Counted from the first letter of the stretch, positions 1 through 6,288 are shown. The stretch is 9,588 nt of DNA from Alphaproteobacteria bacterium (GCA_029243445.1 JAQWSA010000115.1:1-9588); one strand, 5' to 3'. Notes: generated by a model not told the origin, from the sequence alone. A program made the numbers and translations.

Positions 1-146
1 TGAATAATCCAGAATATATTCAAAAAGAAGCCAAGAACCGCAATCACCTAATGTTTGCAGAAGGTGAAGGAATGTGGAAGCTCTTAGAAGGTGGTCAGGC
101 TGTTGCCGAAAAGGCTGCTTACTGGAAGCAAAAAGGCGTACAATAA
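1..146 (+). CDS. C-terminal end of a probable TTT periplasmic substrate-binding protein (TctC-like), partial
   Basis: The window opens inside a reading frame whose whole codons begin at base 3 and which stops with TAA at 144-146. Only the last 47 residues are present, ending AEKAAYWKQKGVQ. They are charged and helix-prone, as expected for the C-terminal helix of a periplasmic binding protein, but carry no diagnostic motif. The identification rests on position: TctB and TctA follow on the same strand, and the order tctC-tctB-tctA is common in tripartite tricarboxylate transporter loci. In that family this protein captures a carboxylate in the periplasm and delivers it to the TctAB membrane complex. 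The signal peptide and ligand-binding core lie upstream of the window, so the substrate cannot be judged. It could instead be another secreted or cytosolic protein of the operon. Confidence 0.55.
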   Translation, partial: NNPEYIQKEAKNRNHLMFAEGEGMWKLLEGGQAVAEKAAYWKQKGVQ

Positions 147-173
147 GGACACTATAGTAATATAGTTTTATCT

Positions 174-210
174 TATCTACGCTCTGTCCTTAATCGACAG
201 AGCGTAGATA
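174..210 (+). terminator. Perfect 15-bp intercistronic hairpin between tctC-like gene and tctB
   Basis: The arm TATCTACGCTCTGTC (174-188) is exactly complementary to GACAGAGCGTAGATA (196-210), leaving a 7-nt loop (CTTAATC). It starts 28 nt after the upstream stop codon and ends 90 nt before tctB. No U-run follows directly; the nearest is a T6 at about 227-232. It may therefore be a partial terminator or a 3'-end stabiliser that lets the binding-protein mRNA accumulate above the membrane-subunit mRNA, an arrangement known for several transporter operons. An operator role for so long a perfect dyad is less likely. Confidence 0.6.
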
Positions 211-300
211 TACTAAAGTCCATAATTTTTTAATGTACTAATGATGCATAAAGATAAAGAACGCGTCATACTTTTAATCCACTGATATCGGATACGATCT

Positions 301-750
301 ATGTCAAAGTTGACAGCTGAACGCATAATAGCTGTGTGTCTAATAATTGTAGCAGCTATTCTGTATACTCAATCTATGGGTTTGCAGAATCGAGCAGGGT
401 CATTCCCTCAATTTGCTGAAATTTCCGTTGCGGTTTTAGCTGCTTTGATGCTTATGAGAACATTTCTCGAGAGTAACAAGAAAAGGTTAAGCGGAAACGT
501 ATACTTTGAGTTTACATACAAAGCATGGAAACCGGTGGCTATTATGGTGGCTGGTATAGCTTACTCTTTTGCTATATTTAAAATTGGGTTTTACGTGTCC
601 TCTGTAATTTTCTTTTTCGCAGCTGCGTATATGACAGGCTTACGAAGCCATAAATACATTTTTTTAACAGCTGTAATTCTTTTTCCGCTTATTTACGTAT
701 TTTTCACAATAGTTATGGACGCCTTTTTACCTGAAGGCTTTCTTTTTTAA
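301..750 (+). CDS. tctB: Tripartite tricarboxylate transporter small membrane subunit, TctB family
   Basis: The 149-aa product is a small, very hydrophobic inner-membrane protein of the size usual for TctB. It has an N-terminal membrane segment at about residues 8-25, a second at about 38-54, a basic, polar stretch around 58-73, and further segments at about 76-96, 96-112 and 119-140. This four-to-five-segment layout, with the short RAGSFPQF stretch before the second helix, is typical of TctB. TctB is the small subunit that joins the large permease TctA in the proton- or sodium-driven TTT complex; its own mechanistic role is poorly defined. The ATG at 301 is the first start in the open frame; the ribosome site is weak (a CGGA-like stretch about 290). 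The tctA start lies 55 nt downstream, consistent with one operon. Family assignment rests on hydropathy, size and context. Confidence 0.85.
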   Translation: MSKLTAERIIAVCLIIVAAILYTQSMGLQNRAGSFPQFAEISVAVLAALMLMRTFLESNKKRLSGNVYFEFTYKAWKPVAIMVAGIAYSFAIFKIGFYVSSVIFFFAAAYMTGLRSHKYIFLTAVILFPLIYVFFTIVMDAFLPEGFLF

Positions 751-805
751 TTTTATGACGCATTACATAAGTTATTAACACCCACCTCAAAACGAGATTT
801 ATCTG

Positions 806-2314
806 ATGGAAAGTCTTGATTTTTTACTTAACGTTATATCTGTAGCTAATTTAGGGGCAATGTTTCTTGGAATTATCGTTGGCCTCATAGTCGGCGCCAT
901 TCCAGGCCTCGGACCACCTATGGCAATTGCCCTTATGATTCCAATCTCATTTGAGTGGCCGCCAGAGACAGCCCTTATATTAATGGTGGCAACATACGCG
1001 GCAGGTATATACGGCGGTTCCTTTACGGCGATATTACTTCGAGCTCCCGGAACCTCGGCTTCTGCCGCTTCGGCTATTGAAGGCTATGAGATGACTAAGC
1101 GTGGAAGAGCTATAGAAGCTATCCGCATGTCTACTTTCGCGTCTGTAATGGGCGGAATAATAAGTGGCTTCGTGCTATTATGGCTAGCACCGCCGCTAGC
1201 TAAAGTTTCTCTTCTTTTTGGCCCTTCTGAATATTTTGTTGTTGCACTATTAGGTCTGACAGCCATTGCCGCTGTTTCATTCGGTGCTGTGTTAAAGGGA
1301 CTGATAGCAGGTCTTTTTGGTCTATTTGTTAGCACTATTGGCATTGACGCGGCGACGGCTTTTCCTCGTTTTACTTATGGTATGACAGGGTTGATGTCTG
1401 GGGTTGGTATTTTACCTGCCGTAATTGGTCTATTTGCCTTTGCTCAGGCTCTAACACTATGCGAGGGAAGTCCAAAATCGAATATTTCCGGTGTATCAAA
1501 GCTAAGCTGGAATATATGGCCAAAACTCAGTGAAATAGTGCACTGTCGTTGGTCGTTATTTAGAGGCTGGATAACTGGTTTAATTATGGGTATCGTCCCA
1601 GCTGCCGGAGGCAGTGTTGCCCAATGGATAGCATATTCATGGGAAATACAAAGAGGTAAACCCGGAGACAAATTTGGGGAAGGGGAGGTTAAAGGATTAG
1701 CCGCAACCGAAGGATCAAATAATGGCGTTACCGGAACATCGCTAATACCAATGTTTGTACTAGGAATACCGGGTGGCATCTCGGCTGCAGTTATTCTAGG
1801 AGCGCTGATGATACATGGGCTACAACCGGGTGACCGTTTGTTCAGAGACTCTCCGGAAATAATATATACAGTAATATGGGGTTTTATTCTCGCAAACTTC
1901 TTCATGGGAGGTATCGCCGCCGTACTCGCGCGAACAATGGCCTATGTAACGCTATTTCCTCGTGGCCTACTTGCACCAATAATTATGATATTCTGCGTAG
2001 TGGGAACGTTCACAGCAAGCGGTAACCCTTGGGATGTTTGGATAATGGTTACTTTTGGAGTAATTGGATATCTAGCACACAAATATGATTTCTCACCTGC
2101 AGGTATATTACTTGGAATTATTCTTGGGCCAATCGCTGAACAAGGTCTGAGAAATGTTTTAATAATATCTGATGATAGCCCTCTATCTTTCATATTTAGC
2201 CGCTGGATATCAGTACTAATTATTGTAATGATTGCTGTTGCAATATATTACTCGTTGAAACCTAAGAAATGGGACGCTACCGAAGAGTCGGAACCCAATG
2301 AGGATAAAGGTTAA
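806..2314 (+). CDS. tctA: Tripartite tricarboxylate transporter large permease, TctA family
   Basis: The 502-aa length matches the TctA family (about 500 aa), with roughly a dozen membrane segments. Two family signatures are clear. The first half carries GLIVGAIPGLGPPMAIAL (about residues 26-43) followed by YGGSFTAILLRAPGT (69-83). The second half carries the partner motif MGIVPAAGGSVAQWIAYSWE (261-280), then EGSNN (302-306) and LGIPGG (319-324) with GLQPG nearby (338-342). The two-fold PGxG/PxxGG pattern reflects the internal duplication of this permease and marks the predicted substrate pathway. The protein moves a carboxylate handed over by the periplasmic binding protein across the inner membrane, using an ion gradient. 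The C-terminus is a short charged cytoplasmic tail (about 483-502). The ribosome site before the ATG is poor (ACGAG at 792-796). The substrate (citrate, other tricarboxylate, dicarboxylate or aromatic acid) cannot be read from TctA. Confidence 0.96.
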   Translation: MESLDFLLNVISVANLGAMFLGIIVGLIVGAIPGLGPPMAIALMIPISFEWPPETALILMVATYAAGIYGGSFTAILLRAPGTSASAASAIEGYEMTKRGRAIEAIRMSTFASVMGGIISGFVLLWLAPPLAKVSLLFGPSEYFVVALLGLTAIAAVSFGAVLKGLIAGLFGLFVSTIGIDAATAFPRFTYGMTGLMSGVGILPAVIGLFAFAQALTLCEGSPKSNISGVSKLSWNIWPKLSEIVHCRWSLFRGWITGLIMGIVPAAGGSVAQWIAYSWEIQRGKPGDKFGEGEVKGLAATEGSNNGVTGTSLIPMFVLGIPGGISAAVILGALMIHGLQPGDRLFRDSPEIIYTVIWGFILANFFMGGIAAVLARTMAYVTLFPRGLLAPIIMIFCVVGTFTASGNPWDVWIMVTFGVIGYLAHKYDFSPAGILLGIILGPIAEQGLRNVLIISDDSPLSFIFSRWISVLIIVMIAVAIYYSLKPKKWDATEESEPNEDKG

Positions 2315-2369
2315 TAGATAGTTCTGAAATTAAAACCAGAATAATATAATTTTTATCCAACCCAATATA

Positions 2370-2389
2370 TAAACCATAGACCCGGTTTA
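2370..2389. promoter_or_regulatory. Dyad upstream of the LVIVD gene, possible operator
   Basis: TAAACC (2370-2375) and GGTTTA (2384-2389) form a 6-bp inverted repeat with an 8-nt spacer, ending 18 nt before the ribosome site of the LVIVD gene. No T-run follows, so it does not look like a terminator. A binding site for a dimeric regulator is possible, but the arms are short and chance occurrence in A+T-rich DNA is a real alternative. Confidence 0.2.
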
Positions 2390-2407
2390 AAATTCTTATA
2401 GTTATTA

Positions 2408-2413
2408 GAGAGG
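2408..2413 (+). promoter_or_regulatory. Ribosome binding site of the LVIVD gene
   Basis: GAGAGG lies 5 nt before the ATG at 2419. It is clearly stronger than the sites in front of tctB and tctA and supports this start, which suggests independently efficient translation of the propeller gene. Confidence 0.6.
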
Positions 2414-2418
2414 TTATA

Positions 2419-3630
2419 ATGACAAAAGTAGAATCTAAAAATATGAGACTTATCGCACAAAACACACTTGTTGGCTTCGGTGGTATGGGCGAAGGAATGA
2501 GTATGCAGATTGCGAAAGATGGCCGGCGAGTTCTATGGTTAGCACATGAATCTGCCCCTAAAAATTTTACTGGAGTTGATGTATCCGATCCCAAAAACCC
2601 AAAAGTAATTATCCAAACAGAACTACCTCACATGGATATGCGCTCGAACTCGCTAGAAGTTACAGGAGACATTCTTGCCGTAGCCTATCAAACTAAAGGC
2701 AAGAATATGAAGCCAGCAGGGGTTGAGTTATTTGATCTTTCTTCTCCCGAAAACCCAAAGTCCATTTCCTTCTTTGATTGTTCTGGTGTTCACTCACGTG
2801 GTGTTCATCAACTTTGGTTCGCAGATGGAGAGTATGTTCATTTTGCTGGAGGGTCAGATGATTTTGTACCAACAAATCCACTAGATGATCAGTTCTATAG
2901 ATGCATAGATGTACGAAACCCCTCCAAACCAATCGAAGCAGGCAGATGGTGGTATCCTGGAACAAAGGAGGGCGACTCCGCAGCACCGCCCCCAAGACAC
3001 CCACTGATGGATTCAGGATTCCGAGCACATAATACTAACGTCTACCCAGAACGTCCCGATCGTTTATATATGTGCTACCTTGATGGAGGAACGTTTATCA
3101 TGGACATATCCGATAAGTCAGACCCAAAAGTCATTAGTTCATGGAATCCGCATCCACCATATCCAGGATTTGCGCATACAGCACTGCCACTTTTTAGCAA
3201 AGACATTATGATTGTCACTGATGAAAGCGTAAGAGATAATGCTGCAGATTGGCCTAAACTCGCTTGGGTAGTTGATATTCAAAAAGAAGACAATATGGTT
3301 CCAATAGGAACTCTTCCTATGCCCGACCCAGAAGAGTTCCGCACACGAGGTGGTCGTTTTGGCGCTCATAACCTGCACGAAAACCGACCCGGTCCCTCAT
3401 ACCACTCTGATACACTAGTGTTTGGAACATTTTTTAATGGCGGAGTAAGAGTATTTGACTTGTCCAACCCCCTTCAGCCTAAGGAAGTAGCTTACTTTAT
3501 ACCTCCACAGCCTGAAAACTCAATCGTGAGTGCGGTTCAAATAAATGATATTTATGTTGATGAAAACCGTACAATCTATGCTGTGGATCGTCATGCTGGG
3601 GGGCTCTATGTTCTAGAGTTGGATATTTAG
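2419..3630 (+). CDS. LVIVD-repeat beta-propeller protein, probably cytoplasmic, linked to the TTT transporter
   Basis: The 403-aa protein contains six recurrences of a hydrophobic strand followed by a D-[VIL]-x-[DNS]-P-x-x-P-type turn: DVSDPKNPKVI (54-64), DLSSPENPKSI (106-116), DVRNPSKPIEAG (164-175), DISDKSDPKVI (229-239), a degenerate DIQKEDNMVPIG (286-297) and DLSNPLQPKEVA (347-358). This is the pattern of LVIVD repeats, which fold into a beta-propeller; a last blade could be closed by the N- and C-terminal strands. There is no signal peptide or membrane segment. Histidines recur near blade edges: GVH (123-125), AHN (203-205), AHT (252-254), AHNLHENRP (316-324) and RHAGG (391-395). Similarly placed histidines hold metals in some other propeller enzymes, so a metal site is possible but unproven. 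It lies 104 nt after tctA on the same strand. No activity can be assigned; scaffold, binding or enzymatic roles are all open. Confidence 0.8.
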   Translation: MTKVESKNMRLIAQNTLVGFGGMGEGMSMQIAKDGRRVLWLAHESAPKNFTGVDVSDPKNPKVIIQTELPHMDMRSNSLEVTGDILAVAYQTKGKNMKPAGVELFDLSSPENPKSISFFDCSGVHSRGVHQLWFADGEYVHFAGGSDDFVPTNPLDDQFYRCIDVRNPSKPIEAGRWWYPGTKEGDSAAPPPRHPLMDSGFRAHNTNVYPERPDRLYMCYLDGGTFIMDISDKSDPKVISSWNPHPPYPGFAHTALPLFSKDIMIVTDESVRDNAADWPKLAWVVDIQKEDNMVPIGTLPMPDPEEFRTRGGRFGAHNLHENRPGPSYHSDTLVFGTFFNGGVRVFDLSNPLQPKEVAYFIPPQPENSIVSAVQINDIYVDENRTIYAVDRHAGGLYVLELDI

Positions 3631-3657
3631 AAAAACCTAATGCATCCAATTGGTTAA

Positions 3658-3686
3658 AGCCGTGTCATTAAAACAATGGCACGGCT
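3658..3686. terminator. Bidirectional hairpin between converging genes
   Basis: AGCCGTGTCATT (3658-3669) pairs with AATGGCACGGCT (3675-3686) through 12 bp including one G-U pair, around a 5-nt loop (AAAAC). It begins 27 nt after the stop of the LVIVD gene. Neither side is followed by a strong T-run. The right arm and loop lie inside the last codons of the convergent minus-strand gene, so one structure probably ends both transcripts. Confidence 0.6.
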
Positions 3687-4381
3687 GTTAAATCATTTCG
3701 AAAAAGTGCTGGCCCGAAAGGGTCTGGCGGAGCAGCTGTATCAAACCAAAATTTAGTGAACATGCCGGATATTTCTTCAGGAAACAATGTAGTGCCTAAA
3801 TAAGCTGAAGGAGATTCAACTAAAAAAGCTCTCACTTCACTTGATACATCTTTAAGCATTTTCGCTCTATCACCACCTTTCAATAATAAAGCGATAATTT
3901 CACTACCATCCCAAAAAGCTATATCCACCGCTACAAATTTTTGGTTAACCCCTGGTACATGGGCACGAGGCAAGGGACGCATAGCCGCCATAGCCCATAA
4001 ACTTAGCTCAAGATTATATCTAGAAGTGTAAGATAAAGATTTTATTTCCTCACAAAATAAATTTATTTGCTTCATCATAAAATCAAAATAATCATTAATC
4101 CAAGTTCTTAGGTTTTTTTCAAAAAAACCACAATCCCTTAGGTGAATACGTCTTAATATTTCTAACCTAGCCTCACCTTCGCTTAATTCTTCATCTTTAA
4201 GCAGTAGGCTAGACTCTTCAATAACGGTATTACGGTCATAAGGCCCGTGCCCCAAACGTAACGGCTTATTTTTAGCTTTACTAATTTCAACACAAGGCAA
4301 CCGATCTAGATTTTCTTCAGAAACTAAAGGAATACCATAGGGTATTATTAATTTTTCTGACCCTCTATCTTTTAATACCAT
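3668..4381 (-). CDS. Hypothetical protein, 237 aa, unrecognised; true start uncertain
   Basis: I do not recognise a family. The product appears soluble: there is no signal peptide or membrane helix. The N-terminal third is polar and charged. A helical middle (about residues 68-135) includes RLEILRRIHLRDC and WINDYFDFMMKQINLFCEEI. A C-terminal alpha/beta part contains PLPRAHVPGVNQKF (136-149), then VAVDIAFWDG (150-159) and IIALLLKGG (162-170). A strand with Asp followed by a hydrophobic strand ending in Lys vaguely recalls a PD-(D/E)XK nuclease core, but the expected acidic residue of the ExK pair is missing; this is speculation. The gene lies 67 nt downstream of the doxX-like gene on the same strand and probably shares its transcript. 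No good ribosome site precedes the ATG at 4381. The same frame stays open upstream to 4441 and reads like protein (ILHPYFEYITFGRVLID), but without ATG, GTG or TTG. Confidence 0.7.
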   Translation of the reverse strand: MVLKDRGSEKLIIPYGIPLVSEENLDRLPCVEISKAKNKPLRLGHGPYDRNTVIEESSLLLKDEELSEGEARLEILRRIHLRDCGFFEKNLRTWINDYFDFMMKQINLFCEEIKSLSYTSRYNLELSLWAMAAMRPLPRAHVPGVNQKFVAVDIAFWDGSEIIALLLKGGDRAKMLKDVSSEVRAFLVESPSAYLGTTLFPEEISGMFTKFWFDTAAPPDPFGPALFRNDLTAVPLF

Positions 4382-4448
4382 GTCAATTAGAACTCTACCA
4401 AAAGTAATATATTCAAAATATGGATGTAAAATGTCCGTTAACTAGTAA

Positions 4449-4817
4449 CTAAAACAATAAAAGCAAGGCTCCAATAATCCCAATATTACTGAATATAATT
4501 GATTTGTGTATATGTCGCATGAGCAAATCTGAAGCAAGCCAATACCTATGAAAAATAACTGTTGCTAAAACCGTAAATAAGATAAGAAGACTTGCCCCTA
4601 TATTTGTATAAAGATCTAGTAATACTAAAACTCCGCCTACATATTGAATTGCGAAACCGGCCCAAAGTGCTAGATACGGCAACGGAACGCCAAGAGCTCT
4701 CATTCGTTCAGCGTGCTGTTTGACCTGAGTTAGGGAGTTTATCAGAGCAGTACCAAGAAATAAGACGGCTATCATCAATTGTCCGGCCATTTCTATATTT
4801 GTGTGTTCAGAATACAT
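4449..4817 (-). CDS. DoxX-family inner-membrane protein
   Basis: The 122-aa product has four predicted membrane helices at about residues 11-29, 49-67, 71-89 and 105-121, the size and topology of small DoxX-family proteins. Family features include the helix-1 segment MIAVLFLGTALI, the loop RALGVPLPYLALWAG (39-53), the VGGVLVLLDLY helix, and an FHRYW-type segment (88-92) before helix 4. DoxX proteins are inner-membrane proteins related to the small subunit of archaeal thiosulfate:quinone oxidoreductase; in bacteria some act in redox or oxidative-stress settings, but most have no proven function. The start at 4817 is well supported by AGGAGA (4827-4822) four bases upstream. It is the first gene of a probable two-gene minus-strand unit and is divergent from the hemerythrin-like gene, which makes a redox-linked role plausible. 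Confidence 0.85.
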   Translation of the reverse strand: MYSEHTNIEMAGQLMIAVLFLGTALINSLTQVKQHAERMRALGVPLPYLALWAGFAIQYVGGVLVLLDLYTNIGASLLILFTVLATVIFHRYWLASDLLMRHIHKSIIFSNIGIIGALLLLF

Positions 4818-4969
4818 GGAATCTCCTATCTTAATACCTCACAAATATATTGTAGATATAATTAAGTATAAAAATACAAACAAATATATGAGCTTGTAAG
4901 CTTAAGAGTAATGCTTATATATCTGCAACTAAGAAGCTATCCTATATTAAAAAAGAATGGTGGTTGTTT
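4818..4969. promoter_or_regulatory. Divergent promoter region between doxX-like and hemerythrin-like genes
   Basis: This 152-nt A+T-rich region must hold the promoters of both flanking genes. It contains two overlapping dyads: AGCTT-GT-AAGCT (4891-4902) and TAAGC ... GCTTA (4897-4901 with 4913-4917). A weak minus-strand promoter TTGTTT-17 nt-TATATC and a plus-strand TATATT (4943-4948) can be proposed, but both are poor in such A+T-rich sequence. No FNR-type (TTGAT-N4-ATCAA) site is visible. Confidence 0.4.
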
Positions 4970-5563
4970 ATGCAGCAAATGGGAGCTAATGGCTTTTCTT
5001 TGGATAATCGCGACGGCCTACCGCAAGATCTATTACAACTATGTGTTAAATACCCCAGAGAATCATGGGACAAACATCCTAATCTAGGGGAACGAGTACA
5101 ATTTTGGCTCAGCCGTCATGAAATGTTTCGTGAAATTATTGTGATGCTAGAGGACTGTTGTCAGAAGTTGGGCAATAATTTAATTGACGTTGAAGAATTT
5201 TCACAATGGTTCATTCCGCGTCTAAGCTTTTTATTAAACCACCTAGACCTCCATCATAAAGTTGAGGAGTTTCACCTTTTTCCTATATTTGCCGCAGCAG
5301 AACCAAAATTAATTCATGGCTTTTCCATATTAGAGTCTGACCACCAATCGATTCACTTATCAGCTGATGATTTAAAAATAGAATTAGAAAAATTATTTAA
5401 TTTTAAAAATATACCAGGGGATGAAGTGAAACGGACAAGTGAAAATTCTACTAAAAAATTTGTGACTTTATCCAAAGGCCTTATCTCTCATCTCCACGAT
5501 GAAGAAGATCTCATTGTTCCAATCGTACTCGACCACTCGGAAGAAAAACTAGGTCTAATTTAG
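4970..5563 (+). CDS. Hemerythrin-like (HHE cation-binding) domain protein
   Basis: Started at the ATG at 4970 this is a 197-aa soluble helical protein. A TTG two codons earlier is also possible, but GGTGG (4959-4963) sits 6 nt before the ATG. Candidate metal ligands fall in the order expected for a four-helix hemerythrin fold: H50 in SRHEMFRE, H91 in LNHLDLHH, then HHKVEEFHLFP (95-105) with H95/H96 and E99/E100, H125 in ESDHQSIH, and HLHDEEDLIVP (174-184) with H174, H176 and E178/E179. The HxxxE-type motifs followed by a [LI]xP turn are characteristic of di-iron HHE proteins, which bind oxygen, nitric oxide or take part in iron handling and signalling. No partner domain is present. It is divergent from the doxX-like gene. 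The ligand and role are not deducible from sequence alone. Confidence 0.85.
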   Translation: MQQMGANGFSLDNRDGLPQDLLQLCVKYPRESWDKHPNLGERVQFWLSRHEMFREIIVMLEDCCQKLGNNLIDVEEFSQWFIPRLSFLLNHLDLHHKVEEFHLFPIFAAAEPKLIHGFSILESDHQSIHLSADDLKIELEKLFNFKNIPGDEVKRTSENSTKKFVTLSKGLISHLHDEEDLIVPIVLDHSEEKLGLI

Positions 5564-5582
5564 AAACCCAGGTCAAACGTGA

Positions 5583-5605
5583 AGACTGCTAATTAGGGGC
5601 AGTCT
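5583..5605. terminator. Small hairpin between hemerythrin-like gene and tRNA-Gly
   Basis: AGACTGC (5583-5589) pairs perfectly with GCAGTCT (5599-5605) across a 9-nt loop. It lies 20 nt after the hemerythrin-like stop and just beyond the tRNA 3' end, so it could end both converging transcripts. The stem is short and no strong T-run follows on either strand. Confidence 0.35.
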
Positions 5606-5609
5606 AAAA

Positions 5610-5684
5610 TGGAGCGGGAAACGAGATTCGAACTCGCGACCCTCACGTTGGCAACGTGATGCTCTACCACTGAGCTATTCCCGC
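5610..5684 (-). tRNA. tRNA-Gly, anticodon GCC
   Basis: The minus strand folds into a complete 75-nt cloverleaf including an encoded CCA. The acceptor stem is GCGGGAA/TTCCCGC with discriminator T. The D arm is GCTC/GAGC, the anticodon stem TCACG/CGTGA with loop TTGCCAA (anticodon GCC), the variable region GGGTC, and the T arm GCGAG-TTCGAAT-CTCGT with one G-T pair. It reads GGC/GGU glycine codons. The 3' end points toward the left, accessory-looking side of the window. Confidence 0.97.
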
Positions 5685-5699
5685 CTAATCCATCTGACG

Positions 5700-5728
5700 A
5701 AATAACCGCATCGAAGCGATTATTGCAA
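5700..5728 (-). promoter_or_regulatory. Promoter of tRNA-Gly
   Basis: On the minus strand TTGCAA (5728-5723) and TTATTT (5705-5700) are separated by exactly 17 nt, and the -10 lies 15 nt before the mature tRNA 5' end at 5684, a fitting distance for a short leader. The -35 is good; the -10 is weak against TATAAT. Confidence 0.5.
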
Positions 5729-5783
5729 GTCCCTTTAAGCATCCTTTGTAATGTAACATAAAAAAAGTTATAAAAAACCCATA

Positions 5784-6287
5784 ATGGATGAAGAAAAAAT
5801 AATAGAAGCCCCCCTGATTGCACGGCTAGCGGAGCTAAAGATTCCGGTAGATATACGCCGTCATCCGCCACTTAACACTGTAGCAGAATCACAAGCATTA
5901 AGAGGGGAGATGCAAGGATCACACATAAAAAATCTTTTTTTACGTGATAAAAAAAGAAATAAGTGGTTAGTAACAGTTTTAGAAGATGCCATAGTAGACC
6001 TTAAGGAATTACGTAATAAAATAGGCGCAAGTGGAAATCTTTCCTTTGGTAATGCCGAACTACTATATCAATCTTTGGGTGTTAGGCCGGGAGCTGTTAC
6101 CCCTTTTGCCGTTATGAATAATACTAAAGCTGATACAAAAATGGTGTTAGCCCGGGATGTTTTAGCTAATGATTACATAAACGCTCACCCACTGCATAAC
6201 CGTGCAACTGCTTCAATCTTAAGCTCTGATTTACTAAAATTTTTAATTGAATGCGGTTACCCTCCAATTATTATAGAATTACCGTAG
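5784..6287 (+). CDS. YbaK/ProX-type prolyl-tRNA editing protein (Ala-tRNA(Pro) deacylase)
   Basis: The 167-aa protein matches the single-domain YbaK/ProRS-INS-like editing family over its whole length. Visible landmarks are RRHPPLNTVAESQAL (25-39), then GSHIKNLFLRDKK (45-57) with the conserved lysine K49, DLKELRNKIGA (72-82), LSFGNAELL (86-94), LGVRPGAVTPFAV (98-110) and AHPLHNRATASI (134-145). The GxxPGxVTPF and HPxxNxAT motifs are typical of the PrdX/ProXp-ala branch. That branch hydrolyses alanine wrongly attached to tRNA(Pro) in the cytoplasm, keeping proline codons accurate when ProRS lacks its own editing domain. The start codon has no strong ribosome site, only an A-rich leader. It is followed by 136 nt before the thioredoxin-TPR gene, so it is probably separately transcribed. 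Confidence 0.9.
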   Translation: MDEEKIIEAPLIARLAELKIPVDIRRHPPLNTVAESQALRGEMQGSHIKNLFLRDKKRNKWLVTVLEDAIVDLKELRNKIGASGNLSFGNAELLYQSLGVRPGAVTPFAVMNNTKADTKMVLARDVLANDYINAHPLHNRATASILSSDLLKFLIECGYPPIIIELP

Positions 6288-6288
6288 C

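Noticed and set aside
2324..2351. TTCTG ... CAGAA hairpin with T-rich tail after tctA, considered as a terminator
   Set aside because: The stem has only 5 bp with a 10-nt A+T loop; too weak to claim in this base composition.
1084..2594. Several minus-strand open frames opposite tctA and the start of the LVIVD gene
   Set aside because: They are antisense to strongly motif-supported genes, have no ribosome sites and give low-complexity, Pro/Ser/Ile-rich translations.
2693..3378. Two minus-strand open frames opposite the LVIVD gene
   Set aside because: They are antisense shadows of the propeller repeats, without recognisable domains.
5593..5871. Minus-strand 92-codon open frame across the tRNA-Gly gene and the start of the editing-protein gene
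   Set aside because: It runs straight through a perfect tRNA cloverleaf and opposite a well-identified gene; its residues show no domain.
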